39,123 bases of DNA from JBHELB01 sp041859045. Lineage in GTDB: Bacteria; Hydrogenedentota; Hydrogenedentia; Hydrogenedentales; SLHB01. Positions 32,278-39,123 of the stretch are shown piece by piece; within the stretch, counting starts at the first letter, position 1, and the number at the start of each line of letters is the position of its first letter. The DNA lies in NCBI GenBank assembly GCA_041859045.1, contig JBHELB010000013.1:1-39123 (forward strand). The letters run 5' to 3'. The notes under the pieces were generated by a model. It was not told where the DNA came from. It did no database searches and saw only the letters and a program-made list of their open reading frames with translations. The position numbers and the translations under genes are program-made.

Positions 32278-34274
32278 CGCTGCCCCACCGTCGGCTCGAG
32301 GCGCAAAAGATAATGATAGGTCTCTTGCTGGGCTTGCACTGACGGCCCCTCCGCAGAAACGTAGGGATTCGACTGCGTCTCATCGAGAATGCGCGCCTTG
32401 CAGTTGTCGCGAATCTGAAACTCCATCATATCCGCCACTTGCCGTTTCAGTGCGGGGTCGTATACGGGAAAAGTGACTTCCACGCGCCAATCGAGATTGC
32501 GCTCCATGAGATCGCTCGAGGACATGAAAACACGCTGGGTCTCGCCTCGACCAAATAGGTACACGCGCTGGTGTTCGAGAAACCGATCGACGAGTGAGAT
32601 GGCACGGATGTTTGGATGCGGGCGCATGGCGTAGGTGGTGCGCACGATGAGATCCATGCGCACGCCGGCATCCGCCGCCTGGCGCAACGCGCGAATGATG
32701 CGATCATCGGTGAGATGATTCAGCTTCATCATGATGTAGCCATCGCGTCCCTTGGCCTTCTCGGCGGCGATAAGACTAAGGATCGTGCGGCGCGAATTGA
32801 ACGGAGACACCAGCAGATGACTAAAGGACGGGGGACGCAAAATGCGCATTCGCGAGGCTTCTTCAAGTAAATCGAACACGCGCTCGACTTCGGAGGTCAT
32901 TCGCGGGTCGCAGGTCAGCAACGTGCTGTCGACGTAGACGTTGCCGGTGACCTCGTTGAAGTTCCCCGTCGAGAATGCCGCAAACAACTCCTCGCCTCGG
33001 CGAATCATGAGCAGCTTACTGTGCACCTTCATCGGCGGAATGCCGTATACCACCGTCGCGCCCGCCTCGGACAGGCGTTCGCTCACGGAAATATTGTTTT
33101 TCTCGTCAAACCGAGCCTGTAGTTCAATCGAGACGAAAACGTCTTTCCCGTTGCGCGCGGCATTGCACAGGGCGTTCACGATGTGCGAATTCCGCGCCAC
33201 GCGATAGAGCGTGATCATGATCTCTTCGACTTCCGGATCGATGGCCGCTTCGCGCAATAGACGCGTCACATGGTCGAACGACTGGTAGGGATAGGTGATC
33301 AGCACGTCTTGCTTGCGAATTACATCAAACATCGACCGCGCGCCGTCGAGCACGGGGTGCCGCGCCGGGCGCATAGGGGGGTAATTCATGCCTGGATGGC
33401 GGTTCGGAAACTTGATGAGGTCTTTCATGTTGTGATAGCGGCCACCGCCGATCACCGTATCGTCCTCAAGAATATTGAGACGCCGCATGAGCATGTCAAT
33501 TAACGGCTCGGGCATCTGGTCGTCGTGGGCAAGCCGCGTGGGGCGTCCGCCCTTACGCTGACGCAGCACGCGCTCCATCTTCCGCACGTAGCCTTCGTTG
33601 AAGTCATTGTCGATATCGAGTTCGGCATCGCGCGAGATCTTGAATTCGAAGGCTTCAATACGTTCGAAGTCGAAGATGTAAAACACGTCGCGCAGCGAAT
33701 ACCGCACAACATCGTCGATATACATGATGTGCCCATTCGGCAGTTGGACAAAACGCGGCAGTTCGGAAGGTATTTCAAGAACCGCGTAGCGCGTCACCGC
33801 GCCGGTCATCTGCACGGCGAAGTACACTGCGCCGTCGGTAAGCGGCGGGAACGGGCGGTTGTCCTCGAGCACAATCGGCACCAGCATCGGCAGCACCTGC
33901 GTGCGGAAATAATCGCGCAACCAGTCCTCTGTCCCCTTGGCGTGCGCGGCGAAATCGGCCTCGGAGAGCAGCCATGTGCCGGCATCGGCTAACGCCCCGG
34001 TGATGTCGGCATACGCGGCCTGAAAGCGATCGTCGAGGTCGCGCGTGCGGTCGCCGATAATCTCGAGCACACGCCCCATCGCGCGTTCGCCGAGATCGAA
34101 GCGGCGTTGTATGCTCGCCACGCGGACCTTGAAGAATTCATCCATATTCGACGAGTAGATACCGAGGAACTTGAGGCGTTCCATGGGCGGATTGCGCGGG
34201 TCCTCGGCTTCTTGAAGGACACGTTCATTGAACGACAGCGTACTGATTTCGCGGATTTGGTGAAGGTTTCTCAT
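32274..34274 (-). CDS. ppk1: Polyphosphate kinase 1
   Basis: Ppk1 makes inorganic polyphosphate from ATP in a reversible reaction. The 666-residue protein (E. coli has 688) starts with the family's STLSFNERVLQEAEDP and SSNMDEFFKVRV segments. The phosphorylated His is His418 in KVHSKLLMI, and the second conserved His is His568 in FLEHQRVY. Conserved start motifs begin at residue 11, so the ATG at 34274 is firmly supported, but no Shine-Dalgarno site precedes it (CTTCTCCTC). An extended -10 lies only 8 nt upstream, which suggests a leaderless mRNA. The 3' end overlaps the convergent permease gene by 4 nt. Confidence 0.96.
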   Translation of the reverse strand: MRNLHQIREISTLSFNERVLQEAEDPRNPPMERLKFLGIYSSNMDEFFKVRVASIQRRFDLGERAMGRVLEIIGDRTRDLDDRFQAAYADITGALADAGTWLLSEADFAAHAKGTEDWLRDYFRTQVLPMLVPIVLEDNRPFPPLTDGAVYFAVQMTGAVTRYAVLEIPSELPRFVQLPNGHIMYIDDVVRYSLRDVFYIFDFERIEAFEFKISRDAELDIDNDFNEGYVRKMERVLRQRKGGRPTRLAHDDQMPEPLIDMLMRRLNILEDDTVIGGGRYHNMKDLIKFPNRHPGMNYPPMRPARHPVLDGARSMFDVIRKQDVLITYPYQSFDHVTRLLREAAIDPEVEEIMITLYRVARNSHIVNALCNAARNGKDVFVSIELQARFDEKNNISVSERLSEAGATVVYGIPPMKVHSKLLMIRRGEELFAAFSTGNFNEVTGNVYVDSTLLTCDPRMTSEVERVFDLLEEASRMRILRPPSFSHLLVSPFNSRRTILSLIAAEKAKGRDGYIMMKLNHLTDDRIIRALRQAADAGVRMDLIVRTTYAMRPHPNIRAISLVDRFLEHQRVYLFGRGETQRVFMSSSDLMERNLDWRVEVTFPVYDPALKRQVADMMEFQIRDNCKARILDETQSNPYVSAEGPSVQAQQETYHYLLRLEPTVGQR

Positions 34275-34281
34275 GAGGAGA

Positions 34282-34310
34282 AGTATAGCAAACGGCGGGG
34301 GCGGTGGGAA
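34282..34310 (-). promoter_or_regulatory. Promoter of ppk1 with start site at the ATG (leaderless)
   Basis: On the minus strand TGC-TATACT (34290-34282) is a good extended -10, with a weak TTCCCA -35 at 34310-34305 after a 17-nt spacer. The expected transcription start, about 7 nt past the hexamer, falls at or next to the ATG at 34274. Confidence 0.5.
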
Positions 34311-34312
34311 AA

Positions 34313-34344
34313 GTGAGGGGGACCTTTCGTGTGAAAGGTCCCCC
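34313..34344 (-). terminator. Terminator of the tgt-yajC-secDF operon
   Basis: GGGGGACCTTTC (34317-34328) and GAAAGGTCCCCC (34333-34344) form a perfect 12-bp stem with a 4-nt loop, 20 nt past the secDF stop. On the minus strand it is followed by TCACTTTTCC. It separates secDF from ppk1. Confidence 0.75.
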
Positions 34345-34364
34345 GTGAGGAGTCTGCGTATGCT

Positions 34365-37139
34365 CTAGACTTCCGAGACGCCGGTGCTTCCGTTTTCTTG
34401 GCGGCGCTGCGGACGGCGACGGCTGCCAGCGGCTTCACCTTGCGTCGCCGAGCCCGTCGGAGCCGGCGTGCCGAAGTACTTGTCCCAGTAGTAGGCGAAC
34501 GGGCACGCGATGTAGATGGACGAGTACGTGCCGATGATTGTGCCGATGATCATTGCAAAGGCGAAATCCTCGAGCACGCCGCCGCCGAAGAAGTACAAAA
34601 TCACGACCGTAATGAGCACCGTGAATGCGGTTAAGATTGTTCGGCTCAATGTCTGGTTCACCGAACGTTCCATAATCGCCTCGAGCGTATAGCCACGGCC
34701 TCGGTAGAGCTTCAGATCCTCACGCACACGATCGAACACCACGATCGTGTCATTCAGCGAATAACCGATGATGGTCAGGATCGCCGCGATCACCGGGAGC
34801 GTAATCTCGCGTCCGGTGAGTGCGAAAGCCCCGACGGTAATCAGTACGTCGTGTATCAACGCGACGAGCGCGCCCACGGCGAACTTCAACTCATAGCGGA
34901 ACCACAGGTAAAGCAGGATAAAGAACGTCGACCAGAGAACCGCCAGAATGGCGTCCTTGCGCAGTTCTTTGCCGACCGACGCGCCAATGGTTTCCACGCG
35001 GATGAGTTCCACCGCATTATCGGCATTGGGATCGGCGGCGAGCGCCTTGAGCGAGTCTTGAATACGCGACGACACCGACTGCGTCGCCGTATCCCCTGCG
35101 GGACTAGCGGCTGCCGGGGCGGCGGCGGTCATGGCCGTGTCCGTTCCCGCCGGGGGCGCAGGGACCGATTCTGTCACCGCTTTTTGCTCACTCTCGGTGA
35201 TGTTAATGAGGAATTTCTGTTCAGCCGCGCTGGCGGCATCCGTGCTGGCTTCGGTATACATCTGAACTTGCGCTTGGGCGAATCCGATGCTCGCCAATTG
35301 CTGACGCACGGAATCGACCGGCACGGTCGCACTGGCGTTAATGCCGACGACCATGGACGTACCATTGCGGAAGTCCACGCCCATCATGTCGCCGCCGCGC
35401 GCGAAAGCCCACACAACGCCGATAAGGATCACGATCGCGCTGCCGATCATGTTCGGGATGCGGATTTTCATGAAGCCCCACTTGGGCTCCACCGGGAAGA
35501 TCGCCATCATGTGAATCTTCTCGCCGAGCCACTTGCGCAGGGTCAGGAAGTCGAACATCGCGCGCGCGACGACGAGGTTGCTAAACATGGTCGACGCGAT
35601 ACCGATGCTCAGCGCCAGCGCGAAGCCTTGGATAGGTCCAGTACCGAATTGGTACATCACCACGCCCGCGATAAGCGTCGTGATGTTCGTGTCCAACACC
35701 GTGACCTGCGCGCGCTCGAAACCCGAGCCGATCGCGGCGAGAAGCGATTTTCCGTTGCGGATCTCCTCGCGGATACGCTCGTAAATAAGGATGTTACCGT
35801 CCACGGCCATACCCATCGTCAACACAAGGCCCGCGATACCGGGCATGGTGAGCGTGACGCGGAAATACGCCATCAGCGCGAGGATCATGAACGCGTTGGC
35901 GACCAGCGCTACGTTGGCGACTGCGCCAGCGGAGCGGTAGTAAAACAGCATGAAGATCACAATCAAGACGAGCGATGCAAGCGAAGCGATTGTGCCGTTG
36001 CGGATCGAGTCCTTACCGAGGCTTGGCCCAACGATACCGGTGTACGCCTCTTTCAGCGGCACGGGCAATGCGCCGGAGTTTAGCGCAATCGCGAAATCCT
36101 TGGCCTCGGCCAAGGTGAAATCGCCGGTAATCTGTCCCGAACCGTGAATTTCGCTCTGGATCGTCGGGGCCGACACCACCGCGCCGTCCAGCACGATGGC
36201 CATGCTCTGGCCGATGTTGTTTCGGGTAATCTCGGCAAACTTGTCCGCGCCGGTGGGATCGAAGCGGAAAAGAATCATGTTCTTGCCCGCATCCATGGAG
36301 GGCATGGCGCCCGTCAGGCCTTGGCCTTCCATGAGCGGCTTCTCGTCAATGAGATACAGGTCGTAGGTCTGCTCGGCCCAATCCTTCGGCGGCTGACTCA
36401 AGGCGATAATTTTGCCTTCCGGGAGCACATTGCCGACTTTCTTGGCCGCGTCGATCTGCTCGCGCACGAACTCGACGTCCTCCACTTTTACCCGGAACAT
36501 GCGGCCGCTCTTCGAGGTCGGATCGGGCATCAGCACCCGCTTCATGAACTCGCCCTTGGAGAACTTGTCGACCGAAAGGATGGCGTCCTTCAACTGGTCC
36601 GGGCCCGCGGCGAGATTAAAGGTAAGGTAGGCCGCCTGCATGATGAGGCGCTTGGCGCGGTTCACGTCGCGCTCGCCGGGAAGCTGTACGCGGATCTGGT
36701 TCGAACCCACTGGCGTGATGGTAGGCTCTTTGGCCTCGAAGTCCTTGTCGCGCGCACGCACCCAGATGCGGTGCAACGCGGCGTCGCGCAGCGCGGGGAT
36801 GTCGAGATTCTGATCCTCGAGTTCCTTCTTGCGCTCGGCGGGCAGCGAATCGATGTCCATCTCGAGCACCATGTCGATGCCGCCCTGGAGGTCGAGTCCG
36901 AGCTTGAGCTGCTTGGCCTCGTCGAACTGCGCCCAGCGCTTCAGACTCTTGTACGAATCGGTGAAGAAATTCGGCTCGGTCTTGTGCTTGTCTTCCTCGG
37001 TCCACTGCGCTTGCCGCGCCTTGGCGACCTCGGGGTTGGAGCTTGAGAGCCACATCCACCCGAGCGTCGGATAAATGTAGAAAAACGTAAAGATCGCCGA
37101 CGCGACCAGGACGATGTTGCGTATCGTGTGCTTTTTCAT
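34365..37139 (-). CDS. secDF: Fused protein translocase subunit SecDF
   Basis: SecDF uses the proton gradient to pull exported proteins through SecYEG. The 924-residue protein is a natural SecD-SecF fusion. The SecD half begins with a membrane helix and LKLGLDLQGG, has a large periplasmic region, and has a five-helix block with the motif DTNITTLIAG. The SecF half starts near residue 565, with GVDFRNGT and a helix block containing GYSLNDTIVVFDRVRED and NQTLSRTILTA. An Ala/Pro/Thr-rich low-complexity insert of about 35 residues lies in the SecF periplasmic domain. The ATG at 37139 has AGGGT upstream. It is last in the tgt-yajC-secDF order seen in many bacteria. Confidence 0.96.
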   Translation of the reverse strand: MKKHTIRNIVLVASAIFTFFYIYPTLGWMWLSSSNPEVAKARQAQWTEEDKHKTEPNFFTDSYKSLKRWAQFDEAKQLKLGLDLQGGIDMVLEMDIDSLPAERKKELEDQNLDIPALRDAALHRIWVRARDKDFEAKEPTITPVGSNQIRVQLPGERDVNRAKRLIMQAAYLTFNLAAGPDQLKDAILSVDKFSKGEFMKRVLMPDPTSKSGRMFRVKVEDVEFVREQIDAAKKVGNVLPEGKIIALSQPPKDWAEQTYDLYLIDEKPLMEGQGLTGAMPSMDAGKNMILFRFDPTGADKFAEITRNNIGQSMAIVLDGAVVSAPTIQSEIHGSGQITGDFTLAEAKDFAIALNSGALPVPLKEAYTGIVGPSLGKDSIRNGTIASLASLVLIVIFMLFYYRSAGAVANVALVANAFMILALMAYFRVTLTMPGIAGLVLTMGMAVDGNILIYERIREEIRNGKSLLAAIGSGFERAQVTVLDTNITTLIAGVVMYQFGTGPIQGFALALSIGIASTMFSNLVVARAMFDFLTLRKWLGEKIHMMAIFPVEPKWGFMKIRIPNMIGSAIVILIGVVWAFARGGDMMGVDFRNGTSMVVGINASATVPVDSVRQQLASIGFAQAQVQMYTEASTDAASAAEQKFLINITESEQKAVTESVPAPPAGTDTAMTAAAPAAASPAGDTATQSVSSRIQDSLKALAADPNADNAVELIRVETIGASVGKELRKDAILAVLWSTFFILLYLWFRYELKFAVGALVALIHDVLITVGAFALTGREITLPVIAAILTIIGYSLNDTIVVFDRVREDLKLYRGRGYTLEAIMERSVNQTLSRTILTAFTVLITVVILYFFGGGVLEDFAFAMIIGTIIGTYSSIYIACPFAYYWDKYFGTPAPTGSATQGEAAGSRRRPQRRQENGSTGVSEV

Positions 37140-37209
37140 GACCCTGTTTCACCCTCACCGTGGCTTCGAACCGCGCTCCGTTGTTCTCCGCGCGCGCTTT
37201 GTGCCCCTG

Positions 37210-37584
37210 TTATGCCTCGTTCTTCGGAATCACCCGCGCCACCGCCGACTTCACGAACTCCACCTTGACCGGCGGTTCCTCACTTATTCGGAGCACGACC
37301 ATCTGTTCGGTGACGCCGATAACCGTTCCGAGAACGCCCCCCGTCGTCAACACGCGATCGCCTTTGGACAGCTTGGAAAGCATGTCGAGGCGCTGCCGTT
37401 CGCGTTTTTGATTGGGGCGGATCATCAGGAAATAGAAAATACCGATGAAAGCCGCCACCATGATCAGCGTATTGTACAGGTCGGGTCCCACCGCAGGCGT
37501 CGCCCCTGCCGGTGGTGGCGCTGCCGCGCCGCCCTCGGCTGCGGCCACCATGCCCCATACGCACAGTTCGTTCAGGATATTCAC
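37210..37584 (-). CDS. yajC: Preprotein translocase subunit YajC
   Basis: The 124-residue protein associates with SecDF. It has a short N-terminal Ala/Pro-rich region, one membrane helix (about residues 38-56; LIMVAAFIGIFYFLMIRPNQKR, typical of YajC), and a small cytoplasmic domain with GDRVLTTGGVLGTV. The GTG at 37584 has AGGAG 5-6 nt upstream and overlaps the tgt stop as GTGA; the long upstream extension is just tgt read in another frame. The N-terminal region before the helix is longer than in E. coli YajC (110 residues). Confidence 0.93.
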   Translation of the reverse strand: MNILNELCVWGMVAAAEGGAAAPPPAGATPAVGPDLYNTLIMVAAFIGIFYFLMIRPNQKRERQRLDMLSKLSKGDRVLTTGGVLGTVIGVTEQMVVLRISEEPPVKVEFVKSAVARVIPKNEA

Positions 37585-38741
37585 GAGGACTCCTCCGCTA
37601 CGCGCGCGTCTTTTTCCCCCGCGCTGCTGGTTTCCAGAAAGGATTTCTTGAGTTCCAGAAAGCGCCCGGCCCGGATTGCCCTCCGGACAGTGGCCGTGAA
37701 GTCTAGCATAAACCAAAGGTTGTGTAAAGTATTGAGGCGCAAGGCCGAGATTTCCCCGGCGCGGAACAAGTGACTGAGGTACGCGCGGGTATACGTGCGG
37801 CAAACCGGGCAGCCGCAGGCCGGATCGAGGGGACCAAAGTCGGTCGTGTAGCGTTGATTCTTGATGTTAATGCGGCCCTCCGACGAGAACAGCGACCCAT
37901 TCCGAGCGTTACGCGTGGGCAACACGCAGTCGAACATGTCGATGCCCCGTTCGATCCCCTCGAGCAAGTCCTCGGGGGTGCCGACGCCCATCAAATAGCG
38001 CGGTTTGTCCTGCGGCAAGCGCGGCGCGGTCCACTCCATCACCGCGCGCATTTCCTCTTTACTCTCCCCGACGCTCACGCCGCCAATGGCATACCCCGGA
38101 AATCCGATTTCCACGATGCGGTCGGCGCCTTCCCGGCGCAGGTCCTCGAACGTGCTGCCCTGCACGATACCGAAAAGGGCTTGATTCGCCGCTTCGCGCT
38201 CTTCCCAGCGCGCCTTGCAGCGGGCCGCCCAAGCGCAGGTCATTCGCATCGATTCCGCCGCCGCCTTGTGAGTCGCGGGGTACGACGTGCATTCATCGAA
38301 GCACATCATGATATCCGCGCCGATGGAGATCTGGACGTCCATTGCGCTTTCAGGCGTAAACGTGTGGCGCGAGCCGTCGATATGGCTCTGGAATGTGACG
38401 CCGTCCGGAGTGACCTTGTTCAGCGCGGCCAGACTGAACACCTGGAACCCGCCGGAGTCGGTGAGGATAGGCCGGTCCCAGTTCATAAACCGATGCAGAC
38501 CGCCCGCCTGTTCGAGGATCGCCGTGCCGGGGCGCAGATAGAGATGATAGGCGTTGGACAGGATGATCTTTGCGTCAAGCGTGCGCAGATCTTCCTGCGT
38601 CAGCGCCTTGACACTGGCCTGCGTGCCGACGGGCATGAAACAGGGCGTTTCTATCTGCCCATGTGGCGTGGAAATACGTCCCGTGCGTGCCCCGCAGCCT
38701 GGGTCGCGCGTCTCGACCGAAAATTGAAATGCGACGTCCAT
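37581..38741 (-). CDS. tgt: Queuine tRNA-ribosyltransferase (tRNA-guanine transglycosylase)
   Basis: Tgt exchanges guanine 34 of certain tRNAs for preQ1 on the way to queuosine. The 386-residue protein has the catalytic base Asp95 in LTDSGGFQ, nucleophile Asp271 in MFDCVLPTRNAR, and zinc ligands Cys309, Cys311, Cys314 and His340. The length is normal (E. coli 375). The last 20 residues are charged and look disordered. It is the first gene of the operon and is translationally coupled to yajC. Confidence 0.97.
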   Translation of the reverse strand: MDVAFQFSVETRDPGCGARTGRISTPHGQIETPCFMPVGTQASVKALTQEDLRTLDAKIILSNAYHLYLRPGTAILEQAGGLHRFMNWDRPILTDSGGFQVFSLAALNKVTPDGVTFQSHIDGSRHTFTPESAMDVQISIGADIMMCFDECTSYPATHKAAAESMRMTCAWAARCKARWEEREAANQALFGIVQGSTFEDLRREGADRIVEIGFPGYAIGGVSVGESKEEMRAVMEWTAPRLPQDKPRYLMGVGTPEDLLEGIERGIDMFDCVLPTRNARNGSLFSSEGRINIKNQRYTTDFGPLDPACGCPVCRTYTRAYLSHLFRAGEISALRLNTLHNLWFMLDFTATVRRAIRAGRFLELKKSFLETSSAGEKDARVAEESS

Positions 38742-38792
38742 CCGTAACTTCCCGCAGCGTTCCTATGGCAGACTCATCCCCAAGAAAGCGGG

Positions 38793-38801
38793 ATAGTAGC
38801 A
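38793..38801 (-). promoter_or_regulatory. Extended -10 promoter of the tgt-yajC-secDF operon
   Basis: On the minus strand TGC-TACTAT lies 52 nt before the tgt ATG, with no good -35. It directly follows the terminator hairpin of the upstream gene. Confidence 0.45.
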
Positions 38802-38843
38802 GAAAACGCGCGGGATCGGATAATTCCCGACGCCGCGCGTTTT
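38802..38843 (-). terminator. Terminator hairpin between the partial gene and tgt
   Basis: AAAACGCGCGG (38803-38813) pairs with CCGCGCGTTTT (38833-38843), 11 bp perfect, with a smaller TCGG/CCGA stem inside. On the minus strand it ends in TTTTCT. It lies about 20 nt past the stop of the gene that enters from the right edge. Confidence 0.6.
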
Positions 38844-38859
38844 GATAATGCCTCTCGGT

Positions 38860-39123
38860 TCAAGATTGTTCGAGTATGAGCATGTACCCCTTGCCGGGAT
38901 CGATCTTGAGGGTGTCCGTTGGCGCGAAGAGGTTCTCGTTTTGAAGCCCCTCCATCGCGGGGGCCCGTAATCGCGCCCGGCCAGGCTGAATGCCCAGCGC
39001 CTTCCAGTCAAAGATCAGCTTCACGTCCACCGGCTGCGGCGCCCAACTCGCAACGCAGATCAAGGTCTTGCCGGGCAAGACGTATGCGGTCGCCAGCACC
39101 TGGTCCTGCCCCGTGCGCACGGG
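38860..39123 (-). CDS. C-terminal fragment of an unidentified protein (cut by the window edge)
   Basis: Only the last 87 codons are present, and the frame is open to the window end. The sequence is beta-rich and resembles the C-terminal sandwich that closes some secreted glycoside-hydrolase-like proteins (TLICVASWAPQPVDVKLIFD and IDPGKGYMLILEQ). Family and start cannot be judged from this piece. Confidence 0.6.
   Translation of the reverse strand, partial: PVRTGQDQVLATAYVLPGKTLICVASWAPQPVDVKLIFDWKALGIQPGRARLRAPAMEGLQNENLFAPTDTLKIDPGKGYMLILEQS

Noticed and set aside
34851..36083. 410-codon plus-strand frame over secDF
   Set aside because: His/Arg-rich antisense frame without a ribosome site or family.

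Overview
The window is a GC-rich (roughly 60%), gene-dense piece of a bacterial chromosome of Gram-negative cell plan. It carries lipoproteins with lipoboxes, a fused SecDF, and an anti-sigma-like membrane protein. The mix of a DUF2961 glycosidase, GH2 and GH51 enzymes, xylose-isomerase-like TIM barrels, a GDR-type metallophosphoesterase and the [FeFe]-hydrogenase maturases HydE and HydF suggests an uncultured PVC-like or Hydrogenedentes-type polysaccharide degrader. That placement is inference from gene content. I see no rRNA, tRNA, CRISPR array, transposase or phage gene.

Layout. 1-6058 (+): a secreted two-domain M16 peptidase, then a serine O-acetyltransferase and RecG. 6061-7833 (-): an exported metallophosphoesterase. 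7834-10025: a 32-nt copy of the start of mtlD, apparently with its promoter, lies 2 kb upstream of the real mtlD, and a minus-strand gene for an Asp-box (sialidase-like) surface protein sits between the two copies. 9996-12485 (+): mannitol-1-phosphate dehydrogenase and an orphan E2 acyltransferase with two subunit-binding domains. 12482-17442 (-): a probable operon of a 4-TM protein, HydF, HydE and a DUF2961/GH172-like glycosidase. 17567-18544 (-): a sugar isomerase-like barrel that seems to have lost most metal ligands. 18545-19186: a gene-free region with a row of five strong hairpins, followed by a transketolase (+). 21131-21991 (-): a TPR lipoprotein, divergent from an ECF sigma / membrane protein / secretin-N-domain operon (22113-24257, +). 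24342-32277: a pentose-polymer utilisation locus with an AraC regulator divergent from GH2, GH51, a sugar-binding lipoprotein and two permeases, but no ATPase. 32274-34274 (-): polyphosphate kinase, probably from a leaderless mRNA. 34365-38741 (-): the tgt-yajC-secDF operon. 38860 to the window end (-): the 3' end of an unidentified gene.

How the genes work together. The clearest unit is the AraC-controlled locus. GH2 and GH51 enzymes would trim plant-type heteropolysaccharide, and the binding protein and permeases would import the sugars using a shared ATPase encoded elsewhere. Transketolase and MtlD fit the central sugar metabolism that would follow. HydE and HydF imply an [FeFe] hydrogenase whose HydG and structural genes lie outside this window. 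tgt-yajC-secDF is a common bacterial arrangement for tRNA modification plus export. Many promoters appear to share an extended -10 of the form TGn-TAnnnT, mostly without a good -35.

Nothing here is a proven new system. The best candidates for something undescribed are the hairpin array before transketolase, the duplicated mtlD start flanking the surface-protein gene, the metal-site-degenerate isomerase, and the sigma/anti-sigma/STN operon.
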